Assembly: GCF_018704125.1 (NCBI RefSeq)
Contig: NZ_JAGTIS010000005.1
Coordinates: 1-64,000 of the forward strand
DNA length: 64,000 bases
From: Metapseudomonas boanensis
Lineage (GTDB): Bacteria > Pseudomonadota > Gammaproteobacteria > Pseudomonadales > Pseudomonadaceae
Direction of reading: 5' to 3'
The position numbers and the translations under genes are program-made. Below, piece after piece: positions 16,097-24,733 of the stretch. The notes under the pieces are model-generated. The model ran no database searches and was not told the DNA's origin. It worked only from the letters and a program-made list of their open reading frames with translations. Position 1 is the first letter of the stretch; each line of letters starts with the position of its first letter.

Positions 16097-17344
16097 TCAG
16101 TCGTCCAGCTCGCGCAGGCGCCGCTCGATGAAGCGCCGCTCCGGCGCCTGGCGGATCAACGCCAGGGCACTCTGGTAAGCCACACGGGCTTCGGCCTTGC
16201 GTCCCAGACGCCGGCACAAGTCGGCACGGGCCGCGTGGGCCAGGTGGTAGTCCTGCAATACGCCAGCCTCGAGCAAGGCATCCACTTCCGCCAGGCCGGC
16301 CTCGGCACCATCGCGCATGGCAACAGCCACAGCGCGGTTGAGCGCGACCACTGGCGAGGGCGTCAACCTTTGCAGCACGTCATAAAGGCCGACGATCTGC
16401 TCCCAGTCGGTCCGCACGGCATCAGGGGCCTGCGCGTGCACGGCAGCGATGGCCGCCTGCAACTGGTAGACACCGACACGCCGAGCAGCGAAGGCCTGGG
16501 CCACCAGGACCAGGCCTTCGGCGATCTGCGCACGGTCCCATACGGTCCGGTCCTGTTCGTCCAGCAGCACCAGCTCGCCGTCAGCAGTGGTCCGGGCCGC
16601 GCGACGTGAATCATGCAATAGCATCAACGCCAGCAGCCCCATCACTTCAGGATCCGGCAGCAGTTCCAGGAGCAAACGTGCCAGGCGAATGGCCTCGGCT
16701 GATAGATCAGTGCGCACCAGTGTCTCCCCGGACGAGGCCGAGTAGCCTTCGTTGAACACCAGGTAGATGACCCGCAGCACGTTATCCAGGCGTTCCGGAA
16801 GCTCGGCCAGCGAGGGCACCTGGTAAGGAATACGCGCGTCGCGGATCTTCACCTTTGCGCGCACGATGCGCTGGGCGATGGTGGCCGGGCTGCTGAGGAA
16901 GGCGTGAGCGATTTCCTCGGTCTTCAGGTCGCACACTTCACGCAAGGTCAGGGGCACCTGGGCGTCGGCGGGCAATGCCGGGTGGCAACAGGTGAAGATC
17001 AGCCGCAGGCGGTCGTCCTCCACATCCTCGCCCTCCTCGAAGGCGGTGGCCGCTTCCTCCAACTGCTCCGCCAGCAGGCGCTGAGAGGCATCGAAGCGGG
17101 CACGCCGGCGCAGGTTATCGATGGCCTTGAAGCGTCCGGCCGATACCAGCCAGGCCCGGGGGTTGGCCGGCATGCCATCGCGCGGCCACTGCTGCACCGC
17201 AGCGATGAAGGCGTCGTGCAAGGCCTCTTCGGCCAGGTCGAAGTCGCCCAGCAGGCGGATCAGGGTGGCGAGCACGCGGCGCGAGTCGCTGCGATAGACC
17301 GCCTCGACCCGCTCGCGCCAATGGCTTTGGTTTTCGTCCTGCAT
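16097..17344 (-). CDS. ECF42-type RNA polymerase sigma factor
   Basis: 415 residues, twice the size of a normal ECF sigma. Region 2 is at about 10-75 (VLATLIRLLGDFDLAEEALHDAF), region 4 at 120-185 (TLREVCDLKTEEIAHAFL, then TIAQRIVRAK) and a long helical C-terminal extension (190-415, TPSPVVALNRAVAVAM and TPR-like helices) as in group ECF42. That extension replaces an anti-sigma factor. It sits next to a DGPF protein gene, the hallmark partner of ECF42. ATG 17344 (MQDENQSH) is the first start with sensible homology. Confidence 0.88.
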   Translation of the reverse strand: MQDENQSHWRERVEAVYRSDSRRVLATLIRLLGDFDLAEEALHDAFIAAVQQWPRDGMPANPRAWLVSAGRFKAIDNLRRRARFDASQRLLAEQLEEAATAFEEGEDVEDDRLRLIFTCCHPALPADAQVPLTLREVCDLKTEEIAHAFLSSPATIAQRIVRAKVKIRDARIPYQVPSLAELPERLDNVLRVIYLVFNEGYSASSGETLVRTDLSAEAIRLARLLLELLPDPEVMGLLALMLLHDSRRAARTTADGELVLLDEQDRTVWDRAQIAEGLVLVAQAFAARRVGVYQLQAAIAAVHAQAPDAVRTDWEQIVGLYDVLQRLTPSPVVALNRAVAVAMRDGAEAGLAEVDALLEAGVLQDYHLAHAARADLCRRLGRKAEARVAYQSALALIRQAPERRFIERRLRELDD

Positions 17345-17375
17345 CAGCTGCCTTCCTGGCCTGCGGTGCCTGGAG

Positions 17376-17762
17376 TCAGGACGCGGCCTCGAGGGTGGCG
17401 AAGGCCGGCCGGGCGTCCGGTTCGCGGATCGGCCGCACCTCGATACTGCCCAGTCGCCCCGGCGGGATCTTCGCGGCGATCTGCAGGGCCTCATTGAGGT
17501 CACGGGCCTCGATCATATAGAAACCACCAAGCTGCTCCTTGGTTTCCGCAAACGGACCATCGGTCATGGTCACCCGTCCGCCCTGATGACGCAGGGTCGT
17601 GGCGCTTTGCACCGACTCCAGCGCATTGCCGCCGATATAGTGCCCGCTGGCCTTGAGCTGTTCGCTGTAGTCCAGGCACTCGTTGACGATGGCGTCGAAC
17701 TCGCTGCTGGGCAGCGCGGCCAGTTTGCGTTCGTCGATGTAGATCATGCACAGGTATTTCAT
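17376..17762 (-). CDS. YCII/DGPF-domain protein
   Basis: 128 residues: MKYLCMIYIDE start and the name-giving DGPFAETKEQLGGF motif at about 74-87, ending RPIREPDARP. DGPF proteins are found with ECF42 sigma factors; some are proposed targets or sensors but no reaction is established. ATG 17762 is the last in-frame methionine before the conserved N terminus; 31 bases separate its stop from the sigma-factor start, consistent with an operon. Confidence 0.87.
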   Translation of the reverse strand: MKYLCMIYIDERKLAALPSSEFDAIVNECLDYSEQLKASGHYIGGNALESVQSATTLRHQGGRVTMTDGPFAETKEQLGGFYMIEARDLNEALQIAAKIPPGRLGSIEVRPIREPDARPAFATLEAAS

Positions 17763-17850
17763 GGTTCGATCCTCGGGGTGGCGTTCGGGGTACTGACACC
17801 CATTGGTCGATTGGCGGAGGCGGAAATCGACAGCGTCGATTGATTCGATT

Positions 17851-17946
17851 GTGGGTGCGAATTCATTCGCAAAGGGTCGCGCAGCCGCCCCATATGGTGA
17901 GCTTTGGCAGGCCGTTGGCCTGCTTTGCGAATGAATTCGCCCCCAC
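17851..17946. repeat. REP pair of the GCGAATTCATTCGC type
   Basis: GTGGGTGCGAATTCATTCGC at the left and GCGAATGAATTCGCCCCCAC at the right, 55 bases apart. A second REP family distinct from the GTAGGAGC type. It lies between the SRPBCC gene and the DGPF gene, upstream of the latter. Confidence 0.8.
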
Positions 17947-18028
17947 GAAAAGCGGCATTCGCCGCCTGGACGGATAAAGGATAGCCCCCCATCGCCCCAC
18001 AGCCCTGCGAACAGCCAAACGGTCGAGC

Positions 18029-18556
18029 TCACTGTTCAGCGGCGGCCTTGAGGTTGGTCAGGCCCTGATCGAATTTGCCACCCACCATATCGTCCATGTC
18101 GAAGAACACCTGCATCAGGCGATGCATGTAGGGTGAGGGTCCGTGCATGGCCCAGGTCACATGGGTGCCACCGTTCGCTGGCGTCAAGGAAAACTCGGCG
18201 ATGTTGTGCGCTTCGAACGGCTTCTCGAAGTCCAGTTTGATTTCGATGCGCGAGTGCGGAGTGCTCTGGATGATCTGCATGCGTCCGGTCCCCACCTCGT
18301 TGACGCCTTGCCAGGAGTAGGCAGCCCCAACCCCTTCATTCGGCCCGGTATAGCTGCGTTTGAGGGCCGGGTCGATTTTTTCCCAGGGTGACCAGGCCTT
18401 CCAACGCTTGAAGTCGTTGATCAGCGGGAAGACCTTTTCCGGCGGGGCCTCGATGGTCGCACTGCGCTCGATGCGAAAGCTGTCCGGGCGGATCGCGGCG
18501 TAGCCCAGCACGCCGACGATGGCGACTACGATGATGGCGATGATGGCTTTGGTCAT
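18029..18556 (-). CDS. SRPBCC-family membrane-anchored protein
   Basis: 175 residues. Residues 4-22 (AIIAIIVVAIVGVLGYAAI) form an N-terminal membrane anchor, followed by an SRPBCC/polyketide-cyclase-type domain: IEAPPEKVFPLINDFKRWKAWSPW (in part), EAHNIAEFSLTPANGGTHVTW and GPSPYMHRLMQVFFDMD. The domain binds hydrophobic ligands in other proteins. It is in the same direction as the DGPF and ECF42 genes, separated from them by a REP pair, and may belong to the same stress module. Confidence 0.82.
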   Translation of the reverse strand: MTKAIIAIIVVAIVGVLGYAAIRPDSFRIERSATIEAPPEKVFPLINDFKRWKAWSPWEKIDPALKRSYTGPNEGVGAAYSWQGVNEVGTGRMQIIQSTPHSRIEIKLDFEKPFEAHNIAEFSLTPANGGTHVTWAMHGPSPYMHRLMQVFFDMDDMVGGKFDQGLTNLKAAAEQ

Positions 18557-18619
18557 GGCGCCCTCCAGGGGGCTGCTGGCTGGTTGAACGGCACTTCGAC
18601 ATCACGTGCAGATTTCAGG

Positions 18620-19510
18620 TTAGCCGTTTCCACCCAGGGCGCTCGGCAACCGGATGTGCCGTCCCAACTCTTCGAACAGGGTGATCACCGAGCGTAGTGC
18701 CCGGCAGTCCGGACGGGTCAGCAGCCAAAGTGCGCTGGCGCATCCAGGCAGGTCGGCCTCCAGCACGCGCAAGCCATCGCCCTGGCTCACGAGGAACTCT
18801 GGCAGCGCCGCTACGCCGAGCCCCGCCCGCGCCAGTTGCGCGACGGAAAACATGCTGTTGCAGCGGAAGGAGGGTTGCACCTCGGGGTAGTGCTGACGAC
18901 GCCAGACCACGCTGGGCTGGTTGGGCAGGAAATCGTCCGGCGCAACCCAGGTCATCTGCGCCGGGTCATCGCTGGCCTGCTGCGCCAGGTAACGCTCCGC
19001 CGCGCAGAGCACATAGGGCACCGCGCCCAAGCAACGGCCCACCAGATGGCCCGGCGGCGTGGTGGTCAGCCGCAGGGCGATGTCGGCATCGCGACGGCTC
19101 AGGTTGGCGAAATCGTTGGAGGTGGTCAGTTCCAGTTCCAGCGCCGGGTAGTCGGGCATGAAGCGCGCCAGGGCCGGCAGGAGCAGACCGTGCAGCACAG
19201 AGTCGGTACAAGTCAGGCGCAGGGTGCCGCTGACGGCCTCACGGCCCTGCTCCAGTCCCAGGCGCGCCGCGTCCAGGGCCTTTTCGGCCTGTTCCGCCTG
19301 CTGGGCCAGTAACTGCGCTGCGGCATTGGGCAGGTAGCCCGCACGGCTCTTGTCGAACAGGACGGTGCCCAGTGCCTGCTCCAGCCGGCGCAACGAACGG
19401 AACACTGTCGACACGTCCACCTTCAGTATTTCAGCGGCTCGCGCCAGGGTACCGCCGCGAACCAGGGCGAGTACCAGGGACAGGTCCGCGTAGTCGATCC
19501 TGTATTGCAT
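18620..19510 (-). CDS. LysR-family regulator divergent from the amidotransferase-like gene
   Basis: 296 residues with helix-turn-helix at about 4-60 (LVRGGTLARAAEILKVDVSTVF) and a LysR effector domain. The start ATG 19510 (MQYRIDYAD) lies at the edge of a repeated TTTGCGCAA site. It is transcribed away from the gene pair at 19615-20684, 105 bases apart, and is the likely regulator of those genes. Effector unknown. Confidence 0.87.
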   Translation of the reverse strand: MQYRIDYADLSLVLALVRGGTLARAAEILKVDVSTVFRSLRRLEQALGTVLFDKSRAGYLPNAAAQLLAQQAEQAEKALDAARLGLEQGREAVSGTLRLTCTDSVLHGLLLPALARFMPDYPALELELTTSNDFANLSRRDADIALRLTTTPPGHLVGRCLGAVPYVLCAAERYLAQQASDDPAQMTWVAPDDFLPNQPSVVWRRQHYPEVQPSFRCNSMFSVAQLARAGLGVAALPEFLVSQGDGLRVLEADLPGCASALWLLTRPDCRALRSVITLFEELGRHIRLPSALGGNG

Positions 19511-19560
19511 TTGCGCAATTGCTCCTTGCTGAATCGCCAATTTTTATTGCCTTTGCGCAA
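19510..19560. promoter_or_regulatory. Two TTTGCGCAA sites in the LysR divergent promoter
   Basis: TTTGCGCAA occurs at 19510-19518 and again at 19552-19560; the core TTGCGCAA is a perfect palindrome and the sites are 42 bases apart, four helical turns. The second is followed by CTATATAGT. Position between a LysR gene and its divergent neighbour suggests recognition and activation sites; this is inference. Confidence 0.5.
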
Positions 19561-19614
19561 CTATATAGTCCGTCCTCAATGGCGCAACCTGCGCCCTCCA
19601 ACCGAGGACTTTCG

Positions 19615-20337
19615 ATGAAGGATTCGTACCAGTCGCGCCGCTCCTTGCGAATTGGCCTGGTTGGCGACCATGACGCCAGCATTACCGCTCACCGCGCCAT
19701 TCCCCGCGCCCTTGAGCAGGCCGCCCTGGCCTCCGACGTGACGTTGGATGTGGTCTGGATGCCAACCGAGACGCTGGCTGAAGAATCGCTCGATGGATTC
19801 AACGGCCTCTGGTGCGTACCCGGCAGTCCATACCGCGACACTGAAGGCGCCTTGCGCGCCATCACCCACGCACGCGAACAGCGCCTGCCCTTTCTCGGTA
19901 CCTGCGGCGGCTTCCAGCATGCCGTGCTGGAACATGCGCGCAACGTACTCGGCTGGCAGGATGCCGATCACGCCGAAAGCTTCCCCGAGGCGACTCGCCC
20001 GGTGATTTCGCCTCTGGTCTGCGCCTTGCGGGAAACCCTGGAACTGGTGGTGCTGAAGGCCGGCACACGAGTGGCTAACGCCTACAACGCGCCCTATGCG
20101 TTCGAGGGGTATTTCTGCGGCTATGGCCTCAATCCTGAATACCGCGCCCAGCTCACCGACGGACCGTTGCGCGTCGCCGCTACCGATTCCAGCGGCACGG
20201 TGCGCGCCGTGGAACTGGACGATCACCCTTTTTTCGTCGCCACCTTGTTCCAGCCGGAACGCGCTGCGCTGATCGGCCGCACGCCGCCCCTGGTGTCGGC
20301 CTTCATCGATGCCTGCGCCTCCCGGGTGGCAGCATGA
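19615..20337 (+). CDS. CTP-synthase C-terminal-like class I amidotransferase fold protein
   Basis: 240 residues. The GATase1 nucleophile is present in FLGTCGGFQHAVLE (Cys near 101). The usual His-x-Glu pair appears as ATLFQPERAA, so the catalytic His is replaced by Gln. It resembles the standalone family related to the CTP synthase C-terminal domain. ATG 19615 (MKDSYQSRRS) follows a CGAGGACT ribosome site; the stop overlaps the next gene as ATGA. Substrate unknown; glutamine hydrolysis should not be assumed. Confidence 0.78.
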   Translation: MKDSYQSRRSLRIGLVGDHDASITAHRAIPRALEQAALASDVTLDVVWMPTETLAEESLDGFNGLWCVPGSPYRDTEGALRAITHAREQRLPFLGTCGGFQHAVLEHARNVLGWQDADHAESFPEATRPVISPLVCALRETLELVVLKAGTRVANAYNAPYAFEGYFCGYGLNPEYRAQLTDGPLRVAATDSSGTVRAVELDDHPFFVATLFQPERAALIGRTPPLVSAFIDACASRVAA

Positions 20338-20684
20338 TCGCCTGCACGCCAGAGCCGCCTTACTACGCCGTGATATTCACCTCACTGCGCAGTGACGTTG
20401 AGCAGGATTACGCCACCACCGCGGAACGCATGCTGGAACTGGCGCGCGAGCAACCGGGCTTTCTCGGTGTGGAATCGGCGCGCGGGGCCGATTGGTTGGG
20501 TATCACGGTGTCCTACTGGGCGAGCGAAGAAGCCATCCGTGCCTGGCGCGAGCAGGCGGAACACCGGGTGGCGCAACTGCGCGGGCGGGAGGAGTGGTAT
20601 CGGGCGTTCAGGACACGTGTGGCGCTGGTCGAGCGGGAGCATGGGATGGAGGACCGGTCCCTCTCCCCCTTCCCCGCTCCCTGA
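20334..20684 (+). CDS. Antibiotic-biosynthesis-monooxygenase (ABM) domain protein
   Basis: 116 residues with a dimeric ferredoxin-like ABM fold: YYAVIFTSLRSDVEQDYATTAERMLELA, then GFLGVESARGADWLGITVSYWASEEAIRAW (both in part). The family handles small hydrophobic or haem-like molecules but many members have no known role. It starts inside the stop of the amidotransferase-like gene (ATGA at 20334-20337), so the two are translationally coupled. The last residues (SLSPFPAP) run into a CCCTCTCC-type repeat, so its 3' end may have been reshaped. Confidence 0.75.
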   Translation: MIACTPEPPYYAVIFTSLRSDVEQDYATTAERMLELAREQPGFLGVESARGADWLGITVSYWASEEAIRAWREQAEHRVAQLRGREEWYRAFRTRVALVEREHGMEDRSLSPFPAP

Positions 20685-20720
20685 CGTGGAGAGGGGCTGG
20701 GAGAGAGAGCGAAAGGAGCC

Positions 20721-21851
20721 TCACCCCAGCAACGTCGCCACCGCCCGCTCCGCCAGCGCCGGCCCCACGCTCATCCCCACGCCGGTATGCATCAGCACCG
20801 CAGTCACACCCGGCGCAACCCTGAGCACGGAAAACGGCCCTGGCCCGCGTGAGCCGTAGACGCCCTGCCAACGCTCCAACACCTGCAGGCGGGTGCCCAG
20901 GGTGTGCTCGGCCAGGTCGAGCATGATGTCGTCCACTGCCTCGGCGTTGAATGGCGAAGCGTCGCTGCCGTAGTGGTGGGAATCGCCGATGATCAGCTCG
21001 CCATGGGGCGTAGGGCTGACCAGCAGGTGGATGCCGTGCTCCTCCAACTCGGGCTGCTGGTTCTGGATCTGCTCGCGGATCGCCTCCGCTTCCGGAAGGT
21101 CGGCGAAAGCACCGTAATGCACACAGCTGAGGCCAGTGAGCACGGCATGGGCCAGGCCGAAATCCTGTTCGGGGCGCACACGCAGCATTTGCAGGCGACA
21201 AACCTGCGGCTGCAATGGCGCGATCTGCTCGGCCAGCAGGGTCTGGTAGTCATGGCCGGAGCACACCAGGATCTGCTCGGCACGGCAACTGCCGAAGGTG
21301 GTATGGAGACGTCCCGGCTCGACGTCGCGCACCAGGGTCGAGAAGTGAAACTCAACGCTGTGTTCGCTTTGCAAGTACTCCACCAGTGCCGGGATGGCCT
21401 CACGGGAATAAAGCTGCTGGTCGTCCACCCCATGCAGCACAGCGCGGTGGTGACTGAACTGGCCGCGGTAGAGATCAAGCAGACGTGAACCGCGCAGCAA
21501 CTCCACGCGATAGCCGTACTCCGGGGCGCGAACCTCGCAGAAGGCTTCCAGCAATTCTTCTTCCGCCCGGGTGCGGGCGAACAGCAGCGAGCCATTACGG
21601 CGCAGGTGGAAACCGGCTCCTTGCGCCCAGCGCGCCCAGATTTCGCGGCTGTCGCGCGCCATAGCGAGCATCGGCCCCGGCGGCTGGCCGGTGACCAGGG
21701 CCTGGCCGAAGTTGCGTACCGAGGCGCCCAAAGGTGTGGCGCTACGCTCGAACACGCTGACGCGCAGACCTCGGCGGGCGGCGGCGTAGGCATGGGACAG
21801 ACCGAGGATGCCGGCGCCGACGATGGCGAAATCGGTGTCTTGCAGGGGCAT
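20721..21851 (-). CDS. FAD-dependent oxidoreductase of phosphonate loci (TIGR03364/HpnW type)
   Basis: 376 residues of the DAO superfamily: FAD motif DFAIVGAGILGLSHAYAAARRG (in part, residues 7-25), GQALVTGQPPGPM and a C-terminal GVYGSRGPGP. The closest family I recognise is the oxidoreductase found beside 2-aminoethylphosphonate (AEP) transport genes; relatives have been reported to oxidise N-methyl-AEP. It is 97 bases downstream of the AEP-type binding-protein gene and in the same direction. No PhnW, PhnX or PhnY gene is in this window, so the downstream steps must be elsewhere. Confidence 0.75.
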   Translation of the reverse strand: MPLQDTDFAIVGAGILGLSHAYAAARRGLRVSVFERSATPLGASVRNFGQALVTGQPPGPMLAMARDSREIWARWAQGAGFHLRRNGSLLFARTRAEEELLEAFCEVRAPEYGYRVELLRGSRLLDLYRGQFSHHRAVLHGVDDQQLYSREAIPALVEYLQSEHSVEFHFSTLVRDVEPGRLHTTFGSCRAEQILVCSGHDYQTLLAEQIAPLQPQVCRLQMLRVRPEQDFGLAHAVLTGLSCVHYGAFADLPEAEAIREQIQNQQPELEEHGIHLLVSPTPHGELIIGDSHHYGSDASPFNAEAVDDIMLDLAEHTLGTRLQVLERWQGVYGSRGPGPFSVLRVAPGVTAVLMHTGVGMSVGPALAERAVATLLG

Positions 21852-21879
21852 GGCTACTCCTTGGAATCGAGTGAGGCCC

Positions 21880-21921
21880 AGCCCCTCTCACCCCAACCCA
21901 TCTCCCGAAAGGAGAGGGGCC
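21880..21921. repeat. CCCCTCTC/GAGAGGGG inverted repeat
   Basis: GCCCCTCTCACC...GAAAGGAGAGGGGC hairpin between the oxidoreductase and binding-protein genes. Same dispersed family as 15494-15529, about 20660-20706 and 25944-25967. Confidence 0.6.
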
Positions 21922-21948
21922 AGACGAGCAAGGGGCCAGGTCGGTTCA

Positions 21949-22968
21949 TTACTGCGGCAGCTTCTCGGACTTGCCGTCGTAGCGCTTGCGCCATTCGGCG
22001 AGGATCTGGTCGCGGTTCTGCGAGGCCCAGGCGAAGTCGTTCTTGATCAGGCGCTGTTCGTAGTCGGCCGGCAGTTCGGTCTGCGGCCTGGCGATGCCGG
22101 GGGCAGCGAGGACAGCGAAGTTTTCCTTGTACAACTCCATGGCGGCAGGGCTGGAGGAGAAGTCAGCGAGCTTCTTCGCCGCCTCCAACTGGTCAGTACC
22201 CTTGACGATGCCGGTGGCTTCGATTTCCCAGCCCAGACCTTCCTTCGGCAGCACGATATCCAACGGGGCACCCTGGCGCTTCAGCTGTACAGCCGGGTAT
22301 TCGAAGGAGATGCCGATGGGGAACTCCCCCGCTGCGGCCAGCTTGCAGGGCTTGGATCCGGAATGGACGTACTGGCCGATGTTCTGGTGCAGGCCATCCA
22401 TATAGGTCCAGCCCTGCTTCTCGCCGAAGGTCTGCAGCCAGGCGCTGACGTCGAGGAAGCCGGTGCCAGAGGAGGCGGGGTTGGGCATGACGATCTTGCC
22501 CTTGTATTCGGGCTTGGTCAGGTCCTGCCAGCTGATGGGCTTTTCCAGGCCCAGCTTCTCGGCTTCGACGGTGTTGAAACAGATGGTGGCGGCCCACACG
22601 TCCATACCGACCCAGGCCGGTGGGCTGGCGGCGTCGCGGTAGTTGGCGCCGATGCTGTCCAGGTGTTTGGGTGCGTATTTCTCCAGCATGCCCTGCGCAT
22701 CGAGGATGGCCAGGCTGGAAGCGGCCAGGCCCCACACCGCGTCAGCCTGCGGACGACCCTTCTCGGCCAGCAGCTTGGCGGTGATGATGCCGGTGGAATC
22801 ACGCACCCATTTGATCTCGATATCCGGGTTCTGCGCTTCGAAGGCCTTCTTGTAGGCGGACAGCTGCTCGGCTTCCAGGGCGGTGTAGACGGTCAGCTCG
22901 GTAGCGGCCTGGACCTGGAAGTTGAAGCCGGCTGCAACGGCAGCGGCGAGGGCGAGGCGTTTGAACAT
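21949..22968 (-). CDS. 2-aminoethylphosphonate-type ABC transporter substrate-binding protein
   Basis: 339 residues with a signal peptide (cleavage near VQA-ATEL, residue 22), so periplasmic. ELTVYTALEAEQLSAYKKAFE and IKWVRDSTGIITAKLLAEKG are typical of the Fe3+/AEP type-2 binding proteins; GTGFLDVSAWLQ and ISFEYPAVQ are near the ligand site. The permease and ATPase genes directly upstream match the AEP-type (PhnSTU) transporter. Ligand assignment rests on gene order and family resemblance. Confidence 0.8.
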   Translation of the reverse strand: MFKRLALAAAVAAGFNFQVQAATELTVYTALEAEQLSAYKKAFEAQNPDIEIKWVRDSTGIITAKLLAEKGRPQADAVWGLAASSLAILDAQGMLEKYAPKHLDSIGANYRDAASPPAWVGMDVWAATICFNTVEAEKLGLEKPISWQDLTKPEYKGKIVMPNPASSGTGFLDVSAWLQTFGEKQGWTYMDGLHQNIGQYVHSGSKPCKLAAAGEFPIGISFEYPAVQLKRQGAPLDIVLPKEGLGWEIEATGIVKGTDQLEAAKKLADFSSSPAAMELYKENFAVLAAPGIARPQTELPADYEQRLIKNDFAWASQNRDQILAEWRKRYDGKSEKLPQ

Positions 22969-23010
22969 GGTGAAGCTCCTTGTCGGGATAGTCAGTGCTC
23001 GAGTGATTAT

Positions 23011-24732
23011 TCAGGTGGTCGCCGAGGCGCCTCGCCGCCAGGCCTGGGAACGACGCACGAGGCCGCGCGAGGTCCAGGCCAGCAGCAGCGAAACCACGGC
23101 GGATGTGAGCAGGATCAGGGTGGACATGGCAGCCGCGCCGCCGACGTTGCCGGCGTCGTCCATGTTCAGCACGGCGACCGCGGCGAGGATGCTGTCCGGG
23201 CTGTAGAGGAAGATCGCGGCGGATACCGTGGTCATGGCCGAGACGAATAGGTAGCGGACGATATCCAGCAGCGCTGGCAGACAAATCGGCACCGTCACCC
23301 GCAGGTAGTGGCGCCACAGCGGCGCCTTGAGCGACAGCGCAGCGGCCTCGAACTCGCCATCCAGCTGGCGCAATGCTGTGGTGGCGGTCATCTGCGCAGT
23401 GGTGAGGAAGTGCGCGATGGAGCACACCACCAGCAGGGTCATGCTGCCGTAGAGCGCATGCAGAGGATTGCCCGGAAGGTTGAAGAAAAAGACATAGCCA
23501 AGGCCGAGCACCAGGCCAGGCACCGCCATGGGCACGAAGCTGAGCAGGCGCAGCGCCTGGTTCAGCCAGGCCTGGCCGCGAGTCTTCTCCATCAGGTAGG
23601 CACCGGTGAAGATCAGCACGCTGCCGAACAGGGCGGTACAGGTGGCCAGGGTCAGGCTGTTGCGGTAGGCCAGCCAGCCGCCGCCGGCGGTTTCCTCGAA
23701 GGCGTAGTGACGCAACGACAGCGACAGGTTGTAGGGCCAGAACTTCACCAGCGAGGAGTACACGGCCATGCCCAGCACCAGCAGCAGTACCGCGCACACC
23801 AGGACCACCAAGGCCAGGAAGCACGCATCACGTTGCTTGCACGGGGCCGGATGGAACACCTGGGCGCGACCGCTCATGGCCTCGCCCTGGCGGCGGCGCA
23901 GCCAGGCATCCACGCCAAAGCTGAGCAGCGCCGGCAGCAGCAGGACCATGCCGATCAGCGCGCCACGGCCGAACTGCTGCTGCCCCACCACGGCCTTGTA
24001 GGCCTCCAGCGCCAGCACCTGGTAGTCGCCACCGACGACAACGGGCACGCCGAAGTCGGTGATGGTCAGGGTGAACACCAGGCAGAAGGCGGCGAACACC
24101 GCCTGACGGGTCGCCGGCCAGGTGATGCTGCAAAAGGCCTTCCAGGACCCCGCGCCCATGCTGGCAGCCGCGTCGAACAAGCGCGCGTCGGCCATCGACA
24201 GTGCCGAGAGCAACACCATCAGCGCATGGGGAAAGGTGTAAATGGCCTCGCCCAGGACGATGCCCCAGTAACCGTAGATGTTGTCCGGCAACCAGTCGCG
24301 CAGAAGGCCCTGGTTGCCGAAGAGATAAATCAGCGCAATGCCTGGCAGCATCGACGGCGCCAGCAGTGGAAGCAGGGAGATCCCCCGCCACAGGCCCTTG
24401 GCCGGGATGAGCGTGCGTTGCAGCGCATAGGCAAAGAGATAGGCCAGCGGCACCACGATGGCGGCAACGCTCAGCGACACCTTGAGACTGTTGCCCAGCA
24501 ACCAGTGGAAGTTGGCGCTGGCCAGCAGCTCCCTCGCCGCCACCAGACCACCGCCCTGCCCGGCCTCGCCGCTGAAGCCACGCCAGAAGATCGCCAGCAG
24601 CGGCATCAGCACGGCCAGGGTCAGAACAGCCAGAAGCAGCAACTTGCCGCCCTGGACGAACAGGCGGTCACCCAGGTCGATTCGCACGGCGCGTCTGGCC
24701 TGGTTTTTTTCGAGCTTGATGACGCTGCCCAT
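23011..24732 (-). CDS. 2-aminoethylphosphonate-type ABC transporter permease (fused)
   Basis: 573 residues, two BPD permease domains in one chain with about twelve membrane segments, as in the PhnU2-type permeases. The EAA loops can be seen near SMGAGSWKAFCSITWPATRQ (first half) and LDGEFEAAALSLKAPLWRHY (second half). Start ATG 24732 (MGSVIKLEKN) is one base from the ATPase stop, so the two genes are coupled. Inner-membrane protein importing the ligand delivered by the binding protein. Confidence 0.82.
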   Translation of the reverse strand: MGSVIKLEKNQARRAVRIDLGDRLFVQGGKLLLLAVLTLAVLMPLLAIFWRGFSGEAGQGGGLVAARELLASANFHWLLGNSLKVSLSVAAIVVPLAYLFAYALQRTLIPAKGLWRGISLLPLLAPSMLPGIALIYLFGNQGLLRDWLPDNIYGYWGIVLGEAIYTFPHALMVLLSALSMADARLFDAAASMGAGSWKAFCSITWPATRQAVFAAFCLVFTLTITDFGVPVVVGGDYQVLALEAYKAVVGQQQFGRGALIGMVLLLPALLSFGVDAWLRRRQGEAMSGRAQVFHPAPCKQRDACFLALVVLVCAVLLLVLGMAVYSSLVKFWPYNLSLSLRHYAFEETAGGGWLAYRNSLTLATCTALFGSVLIFTGAYLMEKTRGQAWLNQALRLLSFVPMAVPGLVLGLGYVFFFNLPGNPLHALYGSMTLLVVCSIAHFLTTAQMTATTALRQLDGEFEAAALSLKAPLWRHYLRVTVPICLPALLDIVRYLFVSAMTTVSAAIFLYSPDSILAAVAVLNMDDAGNVGGAAAMSTLILLTSAVVSLLLAWTSRGLVRRSQAWRRGASATT

Positions 24733-24733
24733 C

